Shown here: positions 16,988-25,559 of the stretch, one piece after another
How positions within the stretch are numbered: position 1 is the stretch's first letter
Layout: the number at the start of each line of letters is the position of its first letter
Assembly: GCF_900605495.1 (NCBI RefSeq)
Contig: NZ_LR027603.1
Span: 621,997 to 685,996, forward strand
Length of the DNA stretch: 64,000 nt
Direction: 5' to 3'
DNA from: Bacilliculturomica massiliensis
Lineage (GTDB): Bacteria; Bacillota; Clostridia; Peptostreptococcales; Anaerovoracaceae
The notes under the pieces: model-generated
Told to the model about the DNA's origin: nothing
What the model saw: the letters and a program-made list of their open reading frames with translations, nothing else
Database searches by the model: none
Position numbers and translations under genes: made by a program

Positions 16988-17006
16988 TGGTTTATCACTA
17001 CCGATG
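16979..17006 (+). terminator. Inverted repeat at end of gene remnant
   Basis: CATCGGTAGTG (16979-16989) and CACTACCGATG (16996-17006) pair perfectly around a 6-nt loop. There is no immediate T run (ATATATTTTT follows after 10 nt), so terminator function is uncertain. Confidence 0.5.
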
Positions 17007-17102
17007 ATCCAATATATTTTTGTGGCTTTTAGATGTCTGCATCACAGAACGATTACTTATGTTGGATCGTCTGTACAGATTCTATTGCAAGATAAGATTT
17101 AG

Positions 17103-17261
17103 AGAACCGGCTTGACCTGGAATGGATGTTCCGATATAGTTAAGTCAGGCGATGAATGGGGCTTGATAAGAATGGATCATAGTTCCAATGATTGGAAATG
17201 TATAAAGACGGAAAGGCAAACAAGGATCATCAGCGCCAAGTGGTGGATTGTTTTAAAATGA
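17103..17261 (+). other. Unrecognised ORF fragment before leader 2
   Basis: 52 open codons ending TGA at 17259. It reads LTWNGCSDIVKSGDEWGLIR and later TERQTRIISAKWWIVLK. No ATG or ribosome binding site is seen and no family is recognised. It probably is another decayed gene end; it could also be chance. Confidence 0.25.
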
Positions 17262-17276
17262 ACAAAAGGTATTAGC

Positions 17277-17436
17277 GGTGCGAATGTGAAGCGAACATAA
17301 AATCTCTGGAAGATTCGCACCTAAAAAATTTTATTTTTATGTAAGATATTGTTTTGAAGCTGGCATGCGATGAGATGAGGACCGTAGGAATTCCGGTGGT
17401 ATTGCTCGCGGGGAAACATTTTTCTTGCATTTTGCT
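17277..17436 (+). promoter_or_regulatory. Leader of CRISPR array 2
   Basis: Contains GGTGCGAAT (17277-17285) and ATTCGCACC (17313-17321), 45 bp end to end as in leader 1, and ends 115 bp before the first repeat with TTTTGCT. Inside the module, AGAT precedes the second arm in both leaders. The bases between the module and the junction differ between leaders. This is the leader next to the younger, longer array. Confidence 0.85.
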
Positions 17437-18799
17437 GTCAGGCTCCGTGTGAGCCTGTGGATTGAAATTGTCGGCTGAAGACGGTGGACACACGAGTTCA
17501 GGTCAGGCTCCGTGTGAGCCTGTGGATTGAAATAAATCCCCTTGATAATGATGTGATTAACGGTAATTGTCAGGCTCCGTGTGAGCCTGTGGATTGAAAT
17601 CACATATCCATGACCCAGTAAACGCCGGTCATAAAGTCAGGCTCCGTGTGAGCCTGTGGATTGAAATTTTTTTGTGTCTGTCACCCAGTACATCTTTGCA
17701 GAAAGTCAGGCTCCGTGTGAGCCTGTGGATTGAAATAAGGCATTTGTGCAACGGCTCAATTATCACTGGGGTGTCAGGCTCCGTGTGAGCCTGTGGATTG
17801 AAATGGTGTGCTGAACTGGATGGTCTTAAGTGGTCCTGGTCAGGCTCCGTGTGAGCCTGTGGATTGAAATTGTGCAAACATCTGCCGGTTATACGGCACG
17901 TCTACGTCAGGCTCCGTGTGAGCCTGTGGATTGAAATATTGTCAACGACGCGGACCGGTCAAAACTCCTGGTCAGGCTCCGTGTGAGCCTGTGGATTGAA
18001 ATCATTGCGTCGGGCGGAAAGGGCGGAAAGGTCATTGTTAGGCTCCGTGTGAGCCTGTGGATTGAAATGGAGCAGCGAGGAAGAGAGGTCTGATATGGGA
18101 GGTCAGGCTCCGTGTGAGCCTGTGGATTGAAATTGTGCAAACATCTGCCGGTTATACGGCACGTCTACGTCAGGCTCCGTGTGAGCCTGTGGATTGAAAT
18201 GGCGTAAGCACGTGTCGCGCTGAAGGTCTCGCCGTGTCAGGCTCCGTGTGAGCCTGTGGATTGAAATACGTTTAATCTCTGTGTCATAACTTTTCACCCC
18301 GTCAGGCTCCGTGTGAGCCTGTGGATTGAAATTGTGCGACGGCGACGATCTGACCGGCTACCGTCGTCAGGCTCCGTGAGAGCCTGTGGATTGAAATCAC
18401 GATGCTTCCAAGCTCCGTGACGGAGTACCAAACGTCAGGCTCCGTGAGAGCCTGTGGATTGAAATGTGGACAGTATGATATGGTTGCTCAACGAAGGATG
18501 TCAGGCTCCGTGAGAGCCTGTGGATTGAAATGCTAGCACCATCCAGCGGCCAGTAAATATTCTCCGGTCAGGCTCCGTGAGAGCCTGTGGATTGAAATAT
18601 GGTGAGGTAAGCAAGTTCATAATTACCATTATGTCGGGCTCGGAATGGGGCCCGCGGATTGAAATGTCCATAATTATGCTGACGGGTACGGGAAGACGAG
18701 CCGGGCTCCGAACGGGGCCCGCAGGTTGAAATCCCGCGTTAAGTGTGTCGCACCATTCCACTTTTATATCAGGTCCCGCATATGACCCGCAGATTGATC
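17437..18799 (+). CRISPR. CRISPR array 2 (18 good and 3 decayed repeats)
   Basis: 32-bp repeats (GTCAGGCTCC, then GTGTGAGCCT, then GTGGATTGAAAT) start at 17437, 17502, 17569, 17636, 17705, 17773, 17839, 17906, 17971, 18037 (GTTAGG variant), 18102, 18169, 18236 and 18301. GTGAG variants start at 18366, 18434, 18500 and 18567. Decayed 32-33 bp repeats of the array-1 type start at 18633, 18700 and 18768. Spacers are 33-37 nt. Spacers 17871-17905 and 18134-18168 are identical. The repeats are ordered by age: GTGTG, GTGAG, then degenerate, which fixes the leader at 17277-17436. Confidence 0.98.
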
Positions 18800-19572
18800 C
18801 CTTACAGCCCCAATCAAAAAAGTTGAAATAACAGTTCCGGATGACTTCCCGTCATGCATGAAACCCCGCTGCCATCCCAGCCATCCACTGCCTGAGCCGG
18901 CGGAGTCCTGTCAGGGTTGCTGCTGCCTGCATTCCCAACTTTGTCTTACCTGCGGTCACCTCGGAGGCCAGGTCTTCAGGTCCGGCCGAACTCCGATCAA
19001 GATTGCCGGAATCATCTCTACGGTTTGGTTCGTCCTTGGCGAAAGGAGTCACAGTCAACACTGCAGAGCTACGCCGGAGCCCTGTGTGAAGAATCCATGA
19101 AATTTTAAAAACATAATTGCATAGTACAACAAAAAGAAGTATGATTAGTAAGTCGATTAATTATTAGTCGACTTACTTTATTTTTGCTTGAGAACTGTCT
19201 CCACAGATGCATGGCACTATCAAGTGAATGAAGTGTTTTGTCTGCAGAAATGGGGAGAGCGCATTGATCAACTCTGTCATGGACATTAAAGCGACCAGAG
19301 CACGCGGAAGGTAAACAGTCTTCTCTGTTGCCGTTGATCGAAGGGCGCGGCTGTGCAGTAAGTTTACAGACACGGAGCACTCTGCTATTGTGCGGCGGTC
19401 GAATTTTGAATGGGATCTGTGGATCGCTGAAAAAGCTGGAAAGGCGGCTATAAGCGGAACGCAGCCGGGCAATACTAACAAGAAAGCAGAGAATGGCAGA
19501 CACGATGACTGATACGATGGGAAGAGGATGTTTGAGATCGCAGTTCCCTGTATCGGTGTATGCTGATTCTCA
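18800..19572. other. Non-coding, degenerate region between arrays
   Basis: About 770 bp with no supported gene. ORFs at 18858-19108 and on the reverse strand at 18852-19061 and 19105-19503 lack ribosome binding sites and recognisable motifs. A perfect 10-bp inverted repeat, AGTAAGTCGA (19147-19156) and TCGACTTACT (19168-19177), followed by TTTATTTTT, may be an orphan terminator. Confidence 0.5.
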
Positions 19573-19866
19573 GTCTGGCTCCGCAGGGGGCCCGCGGATT
19601 GAAAGCAATAAAGATATGTAAAGTCATCGGAAAGTGTTTGTCGGTCTCTGTATGGGACTCGTGGATTGAAATCGTCCCAATACCAGTACCAGCCCCGATG
19701 GACTCCATGCGGGTCCCGCGGTATTGAGATCCGCATATCTTTTGACCTTGCGATCGTGGATCCGCGTCAGGCTCCGCACGGAGTCCGCAGATGGAAATAA
19801 GAGGATGGATCTCAGCGAACGAGTCGATATGAAGTGAGGGTCCGCAGGGAACCTGCGTGGTGGAAG
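19573..19866 (+). CRISPR. Relic CRISPR array (decayed repeats)
   Basis: Repeat-like units at 19573-19605 (GTCTGGCTCC...GCGGATTGAAAG), 19640-19672 (GTCGGTCTCT...GTGGATTGAAAT), about 19698-19730, 19766-19798 (GTCAGGCTCC...GCAGATGGAAAT) and 19834-19866. Most are 33 bp with 34-35 nt between them, so the 67-68 bp period survives although each repeat carries several substitutions. There is no leader in front. It belongs to the same repeat family as the active arrays. Confidence 0.75.
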
Positions 19867-19980
19867 TGTTGCGCCTGAACGATGCGGAGTTACGGACGCT
19901 TACTGTGTGAGATAGGTGGAACATCGCCCGGGATGGCCGGCGGGATGATTTTCACAAGTCGGAAAGGGAGGGTAGGGTTG

Positions 19981-20454
19981 ATGGATATGATGCTGCAGGC
20001 CATGGAGCTGGATATGGCCAATCACATGCTGCAGATGAAATGCAATTTTATGATGATGGAGAGCGGCGGGATCCATCCCGGACAGATCGCGATGCTGATG
20101 ACGATGAAAAATATCGGGCCGTCGAGCCAGAGGATTCTGGCGAAGAAGATGAATTGCAGTCCTGCGTCCATCGCAGTGTCGGTAAAGCGTCTGGAGCGTG
20201 CCGGTCTGCTGGAAAAGCAGGCGGATGAGCAGGATATGCGCACGACGCGGGTGACCCTGACACAGCAGGGGATGGAATTTGCGGGAAAATGTGAAAGTCT
20301 GGTGGACAAAGTGGCCTCGCGAAAATACGGGGGATTCAGTGATGAGGACATGGCGCGGCTGAACGATTATCTGTCGAGGATCCAAAAGAATCTGGAGATT
20401 TTTTATTCTGAGCTGGCGGGAGAGAAAGAACACAGAGAACGAAAACAGGAATAG
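19981..20454 (+). CDS. MarR family transcriptional regulator
   Basis: A 157-residue winged-helix regulator. The DNA-binding core is visible as PSSQRILAKKMNCSPASIAV, SVKRLERAGLLEK and the wing DMRTTRVTLTQQG. An in-frame ATG at 19882 lies within the relic array region and lacks a good ribosome binding site, so the ATG at 19981 after GGGAGGGTAGGG is chosen. It precedes the two ABC exporter genes by 12 bp and very likely controls them. Confidence 0.93.
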   Translation: MDMMLQAMELDMANHMLQMKCNFMMMESGGIHPGQIAMLMTMKNIGPSSQRILAKKMNCSPASIAVSVKRLERAGLLEKQADEQDMRTTRVTLTQQGMEFAGKCESLVDKVASRKYGGFSDEDMARLNDYLSRIQKNLEIFYSELAGEKEHRERKQE

Positions 20455-20466
20455 GGGGAATGTGGT

Positions 20467-22215
20467 TTGAAGAAAATGGCTGGATATATGCGGCCTTACG
20501 CGGGGGCGTTGGGACTGGCAGTTATTTTTATTATATGTGATGTGATCGCGGAGATCCTGCAGCCTATGCTGATGGCGAAGATCGTGGGGCAGGGAATACA
20601 GGCGGGAGATCTGCGTTATATTCTGGTCGTAGGAGGGATTATGGTGGGCCTTGCCCTGATCTCAATTGTTGCCGGGACGATGAATGCGAGATTTTCCGCG
20701 CGGGCCGGCGTGGGGTTTGCGGCCGACCTGAGAAAAGGACTGTTCGACAAGGTGCAGAGTTTCTCATTTAAAAATATCGATGATTTCAGCACGGCGTCGC
20801 TTTCTACCAGGCTGACAAATGATGTGACGCTGATGCAGAATACGGCGATCATGGGAATGCGGATCCTGATCCGCGCGCCGCTGATGCTGGTATTTGCCAT
20901 TATCATGGCGCTGCAGATGAGCCGCTCTCTGTCGGGCATCCTGGCGGTGGCCACGCCGGTGCTGCTGGTGTCGGTGGCGATCATCGTCTGTAAGGCCATG
21001 CCCATGTTCACGGTGATGCAGAAGAGCATTGACCGGGTGAACAGCAATGTGCAGGAGAATGTGACAAATGTGCGGGTGGTAAAGTCTTTCGTCAGGGAGG
21101 AATTCGAGAAGGAAAAATTCGGCGATTCCAACGACACTCTGATGAGGAACTCCATGCGTGCCATGAATCTGGTGATCCTGAATATGCCGGTCATGATGCT
21201 GATCATGAATGGATGTATACTGGCGGTGCTTTCCATCGGAGGAAAGCAGGTCATCAACGGTACGCTGGACGTGGCCTCCATGTCGGCTTTCATCAACTAT
21301 ATCATGATGATACTCATGTCACTGATGATGATATCCATGCTCTTTGTCATGCTGACACGGGCCAGCGCGTCTTATAAAAGAATCAAAGAGGTATTGTATA
21401 CGGAGGTGGATCTGACTGATCCGGCAGGCGGTGAAAAAACGGACGGCGCGGGCCGGAAGATCCGGGGCGAGGTCGCTTTTGAACACGTGTTTTTTCGATA
21501 CAATCAGGAGGGTGAAGAGAGCGAAGACGTGCTTGAGGACATCAGCCTGACGGCCAGACCCGGCGAGGTCGTTGCGATCATCGGCGGGACCGGAGCTGGA
21601 AAGAGTTCTCTGATCCAGCTGATCCCCCGGCTGTACGACGTGTCGCGGGGCCGGGTGACGGTGGACGGCAAGGATGTGAGGGAGTACGATCTGGAGCATC
21701 TGCGTGAAAATATCGGCGTAGTCCTGCAGAAAAACACGCTGTTTTCCGGCACTATCGCGGAAAATCTGCGCTGGGGAAATGAAAATGCGACGGATGAGGA
21801 AGTCGTCCAGGCGGCCAAAGCGGCGCAGGCTCACGATTTTATCGAAAGTTTCCCCATGGGCTACAACACCTGGATCGAGCAGGGCGGCGTCAACGTCTCC
21901 GGCGGCCAGAAGCAGCGGCTCTGCATTGCCAGAGCCATGCTGAAAAAGCCGGCGATCCTCATTCTTGACGACAGTACCAGCGCAGTGGACACAGCCACGG
22001 AAAGCCGGATCCGCCAGGCCTTTGACAGGGAACTGGCTCATACGACGACCTTTATCATCGCCCAGCGGATCAGTTCCGTTCAGGAGGCGGATAAGATCGT
22101 GGTGATGGACGACGGAAAGATCGCGGGCATCGGTACTCACCAGGAGCTGCTGGCGTCCAATGAGGAATACCGCGAGATCTATGAATCTCAGATGGGGAAG
22201 GAGGCGACTGCGTAA
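20467..22215 (+). CDS. ABC multidrug-type exporter, subunit 1
   Basis: A 582-residue half-transporter: six membrane helices (about 1-300), then an ATPase with Walker A GGTGAGKSS (about 375), signature VSGGQKQR (about 477) and Walker B ILILDDSTSAVD. The catalytic Glu after Walker B is Asp, which marks the degenerate-site subunit in heterodimeric exporters of the BmrC/LmrC kind. Start is TTG at 20467 (an ATG at 20476 is possible). It ends in TAATG, overlapping the next start. Confidence 0.94.
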   Translation: MKKMAGYMRPYAGALGLAVIFIICDVIAEILQPMLMAKIVGQGIQAGDLRYILVVGGIMVGLALISIVAGTMNARFSARAGVGFAADLRKGLFDKVQSFSFKNIDDFSTASLSTRLTNDVTLMQNTAIMGMRILIRAPLMLVFAIIMALQMSRSLSGILAVATPVLLVSVAIIVCKAMPMFTVMQKSIDRVNSNVQENVTNVRVVKSFVREEFEKEKFGDSNDTLMRNSMRAMNLVILNMPVMMLIMNGCILAVLSIGGKQVINGTLDVASMSAFINYIMMILMSLMMISMLFVMLTRASASYKRIKEVLYTEVDLTDPAGGEKTDGAGRKIRGEVAFEHVFFRYNQEGEESEDVLEDISLTARPGEVVAIIGGTGAGKSSLIQLIPRLYDVSRGRVTVDGKDVREYDLEHLRENIGVVLQKNTLFSGTIAENLRWGNENATDEEVVQAAKAAQAHDFIESFPMGYNTWIEQGGVNVSGGQKQRLCIARAMLKKPAILILDDSTSAVDTATESRIRQAFDRELAHTTTFIIAQRISSVQEADKIVVMDDGKIAGIGTHQELLASNEEYREIYESQMGKEATA

Positions 22216-24107
22216 TGCCGCACAGTATGAAAAGAGGACCGCAGATGGGCGGCGGACCGGGAGCGCGCGCGGCCGCCATGCGGGGAGCAAAACCGAAGGA
22301 TCTGCGCCAGACATTGAAGGGCCTGTGGGCGTTTCTGCGAAAAAGAAAGATCATGCTGTTTCTGGCCTTTTTTATGGTGCTTTTGAATATCGGCGCGTCA
22401 CTGGCTGGAACCAGCTATCTGCAGCCGATCATCGATAACTTTCTTCAGCCGGTAAACGCCGATCCCACGATGGCGCAGCGTTTCGCCGGACTTGCCGGCG
22501 GCGTGGTGACGCTGGGCTGTATCTTTATGGTGTCGGTGGTGGCGTCCTATCTTCAGAATCGGCTCATGCTGACCGTTTCCCAGAGGACGATCAATGACAT
22601 CAGAGGTCAGCTGTTCAACCATTTGCAGGGACTTCCGGTGGGGTATTTTGACAGTCACACCACCGGCGAACTCATGAGCCGCTTTACAAACGACGTGGAT
22701 ACGCTGAACGATGCGCTGCAAAACGGACTGACTACGCTGTTTTCCAGCGCCGTGATGCTGGGCGGCATCCTCGGCATGATGCTCTACCGCAGTCTGCTGC
22801 TGACAGCGATCACGCTGCTGATCGTCCCGCTGCTGCTGCTCTCCACCGGAAAAGTAATGAAGATCAGCAGCAAGTTTTTTAACGCGCAGCAGGCGGCTCT
22901 GGGCGAGGTAAACGGTTACATTGAAGAGATCATGACAGGGCAGAAGGTGGTAAAGACATTCTGTTACGAAGATCGAGCCAGACAGGAGTTCGAGGAGCGG
23001 AATCAGCGTTTGCAAAAGGCGGCGCAGACAGCCCAGGGGTACGCGGGCATGATGATGCCGCTGACAAGAAATATCAACAGCGTGGGTTATGCGCTGGTGG
23101 CCACAGTGGGAGGGATCCTCACCATATTCGGCAGCATGACGGTAGGAAGTCTGGTGGTGTTTCTGCAGCTGGTGCAGTCATTTGGACGTCCGATCAACGA
23201 GGCGTCCAATCAGTACAATTCCATCATCACTGCTCTGGCCGGAGCGGAGCGGATCTTTCAGGTGATGAAAGTAAAGCCGGAGGACGACGGCGAGGAAAAG
23301 CAGAAGGGATATCAGCTGGTCCACGGCGAAGGCCGGGATTTTTACTGGCAGAAAGGGGAGCGGCGCATTCCGGTGCGGGGCGATGTGCGCTTTGAGAAGG
23401 TAGATTTCGGATATAGTCCGGATAAGCAGATCCTGAAAGAGATCTCACTGTACGCAAAGCCGGGGCAGAAGATCGCCTTTGTGGGCTCTACCGGTGCGGG
23501 AAAGACCACGATCATCAATCTGCTGACTCGTTTTTACGATATCAACGGCGGCAGGATCACCGTGGACGGCATCGACATCAAGGAGATCGACAGGGCCGAT
23601 CTGCGCAACGCCATGTCGGTGGTGCTTCAGGATACCCATCTGTTCACGGGGACCATTTACGACAATATCCGTTACGGCCGGCCGGACGCCACGGATGAGG
23701 AAGTGGTGGAGGCCGCCAAGCTTGCCTGTGCGCACGGATTTATCAAGCGTCTGAAACACGGCTACGACACGGTCATCGAAGGAGACGGCGCCAACCTCAG
23801 CCAGGGACAGCGGCAGCTTTTGAACATCGCCCGGGCGGCGGTGGCGGATGCGCCCATCCTCATTCTGGATGAGGCCACCAGTTCCGTGGACACCAGAACG
23901 GAGCGGCTGATCGAGGTGGGACTGGACCGGCTCATGGAAGGCAGGACCACGTTCGTCATCGCGCACCGTCTGTCCACCGTGCGGAATTCCAACGCTATCA
24001 TGGTCATGGAGCAGGGACAGATCATCGAGCGCGGCACCCACCAGGACCTGCTGGATCTGAAAGGCCGGTATTACCAGCTCTACACCGGGGCGGTGGAACT
24101 GGACTGA
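22215..24107 (+). CDS. ABC multidrug-type exporter, subunit 2
   Basis: A 630-residue half-transporter with a 45-residue basic N-terminal extension, six membrane helices, Walker A GSTGAGKTT (about 425), signature LSQGQRQL and Walker B ILILDEATSSVD with the catalytic Glu. It pairs with subunit 1: this half supplies Walker A/B of the canonical site together with the good signature of its partner. The operon ends 110 bp before a strong terminator. Confidence 0.94.
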   Translation: MPHSMKRGPQMGGGPGARAAAMRGAKPKDLRQTLKGLWAFLRKRKIMLFLAFFMVLLNIGASLAGTSYLQPIIDNFLQPVNADPTMAQRFAGLAGGVVTLGCIFMVSVVASYLQNRLMLTVSQRTINDIRGQLFNHLQGLPVGYFDSHTTGELMSRFTNDVDTLNDALQNGLTTLFSSAVMLGGILGMMLYRSLLLTAITLLIVPLLLLSTGKVMKISSKFFNAQQAALGEVNGYIEEIMTGQKVVKTFCYEDRARQEFEERNQRLQKAAQTAQGYAGMMMPLTRNINSVGYALVATVGGILTIFGSMTVGSLVVFLQLVQSFGRPINEASNQYNSIITALAGAERIFQVMKVKPEDDGEEKQKGYQLVHGEGRDFYWQKGERRIPVRGDVRFEKVDFGYSPDKQILKEISLYAKPGQKIAFVGSTGAGKTTIINLLTRFYDINGGRITVDGIDIKEIDRADLRNAMSVVLQDTHLFTGTIYDNIRYGRPDATDEEVVEAAKLACAHGFIKRLKHGYDTVIEGDGANLSQGQRQLLNIARAAVADAPILILDEATSSVDTRTERLIEVGLDRLMEGRTTFVIAHRLSTVRNSNAIMVMEQGQIIERGTHQDLLDLKGRYYQLYTGAVELD

Positions 24108-24220
24108 TATCCGGTGTACGGTGAAGCGGCGCCGGCTCAAATGGAGTGTGAAAGTCATGACGGGCATGGCGGCGATGCTCTGAGATATGCAATATAAAGA
24201 TCTGGCGTGGGAAGATGGAA

Positions 24221-24257
24221 AGGAGACCGCAGGGCGACTGGCGGTCTCCTTTATTTT
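24221..24257 (+). terminator. Terminator of the MarR-ABC exporter operon
   Basis: Perfect 10-bp arms AGGAGACCGC (24221-24230) and GCGGTCTCCT (24241-24250) with a 10-nt loop, then TTATTTTAT. Confidence 0.93.
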
Positions 24258-24457
24258 ATGATATACTATTTCAGGATCCGGGCAGGATTTCTTCCGTACA
24301 GGCGGAAGAAGTCCTGCCGGACAGGAGCGGCGGAAGGCGAAGAGCGGCGCCCGCAGTGAGTTTCAGGGATTCCGCGGGGAACGCAGGGCGCCGCAGAGGA
24401 TATCGCAGGACGGGCCTGGGCCGAAGAGCCGGGGCCGTGGGAAAGGAGAGGAACGCT

Positions 24458-25468
24458 TTGGGCCGTGTGGGAAACTGTCTTCAGATGTTGTTCATATTGC
24501 AGGCCAGAAACGGCGGCCTGGTCAAGATATCGGAGCTGGCGGACAGGCTGGAAGTGGGCGAGCGGATGATACGGAGTTATCGGGAGGATCTGTCCAAGGC
24601 AGGAATCTTCGTGGAAAGCGTCACTGGAAAAAACGGCGGTTACCGCATACCGCCGGGACACTATATGCGGATCCCGGCGCTTACGGAGGCGGAGCGCAGC
24701 GCGGTTTCGGACAGCCTGTCGCAGATGTGGGCGTCGGATACGTTTCTCTTCAAGCAGGATCTGCGAAGCGCTGTGGAAAAGATACTGGCCGACCAGCCGG
24801 AGCTGGGTCTGCCGGGAAATGGGGGAGCTCACAGCCGGTCCGCGGCGTTTTCGCCGGGGAACGGCGGATCCGGAGGGGACGGACGATTTTTTATCAGCGG
24901 CGGCAGGCCGCAGGATCTGGAGAGCGGCAGAAGGAATGTCTATCTTGATTTCAACGCGGCTGTCATTGAAAAATGCGCTCTGCGTATCCGGTATTACTCA
25001 AACGGCAGCCAGATCACGGAGCGGGTGATCCGCCCCTACGGGCTGGTGGCTTATCAGAATGCCTGGTATTGTATTGCCTACTGTGAACTGCGCGGTGAAA
25101 TACGCGCCTTCAAACTGGCGCGGGTCCAGCGCTACGAAAGGCTGCAGGAGCATTTCGCCGTCCCGGAGGATTTCAATATCAAGGAGCACGTGGGAGATCA
25201 TCATCTGATGAAGGGCGAAAAGATCCGGCTGGAGCTGCAGGTGGATCCGCCTCTGGCCAATCACGTCAGCGAGCGGGTCTGGGGAGAAAACCAGAAGACA
25301 AAGCGATCGGAAAACGGCGGCGTACTGCTCAGCGTGGATGTGGAGGATACGCCGGAGCTTTTGGGCTGGATCCTGAGTCTGGGCAAGGCTGCCAGGGTGC
25401 TGGGACCCGCCGGCCTGCAGGGTCGGGTCAGCGCGGAACTCAGTGCTATCGCAGAGCATTACCGGTAA
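24458..25468 (+). CDS. HTH/WYL-domain transcriptional regulator
   Basis: A 336-residue DeoR-like helix-turn-helix protein (about residues 5-65, KISELADRLEVGERMIRSYR) followed by a WYL ligand-sensing domain (IRPYGLVAYQNAWYCIAYCE) and a WCX-like C-terminus. The open frame extends to 24215, but the TTG at 24458 follows AAAGGAGAGG and starts at the conserved N-terminus, so it is preferred. Between the domains is a low-complexity Gly/Ser linker (about 125-150). Target genes are unknown; it lies just before pyruvate kinase. Confidence 0.88.
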   Translation: MGRVGNCLQMLFILQARNGGLVKISELADRLEVGERMIRSYREDLSKAGIFVESVTGKNGGYRIPPGHYMRIPALTEAERSAVSDSLSQMWASDTFLFKQDLRSAVEKILADQPELGLPGNGGAHSRSAAFSPGNGGSGGDGRFFISGGRPQDLESGRRNVYLDFNAAVIEKCALRIRYYSNGSQITERVIRPYGLVAYQNAWYCIAYCELRGEIRAFKLARVQRYERLQEHFAVPEDFNIKEHVGDHHLMKGEKIRLELQVDPPLANHVSERVWGENQKTKRSENGGVLLSVDVEDTPELLGWILSLGKAARVLGPAGLQGRVSAELSAIAEHYR

Positions 25469-25506
25469 AGGAGGGCGGACCTGAACGGAAATTTTACAGA
25501 ATTCTA

Positions 25507-25538
25507 ATAGTATCTTCATAAACAGATGATACTATAAT
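25507..25538 (+). promoter_or_regulatory. Promoter with overlapping operator, pyruvate kinase
   Basis: TATAAT at 25533-25538 is a good -10 box. An 8-bp inverted repeat, ATAGTATC (25507-25514) and GATACTAT (25528-25535), overlaps it, so a bound dimer would block polymerase. The -35 region is weak by eye. Confidence 0.5.
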
Positions 25539-25559
25539 TTTGAATAGAGAGGTTAGAGC

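Noticed and set aside
16313-18297. Many small reverse ORFs with repeated NFNPQAHTEPD-like text
   Set aside because: They are translations of the CRISPR repeats and spacers, not genes.
19105-19503. Reverse 132-codon ORF in the region between arrays, considered as a transposase remnant
   Set aside because: No transposase motif, no terminal inverted repeats or target duplication could be seen; composition is not convincing.
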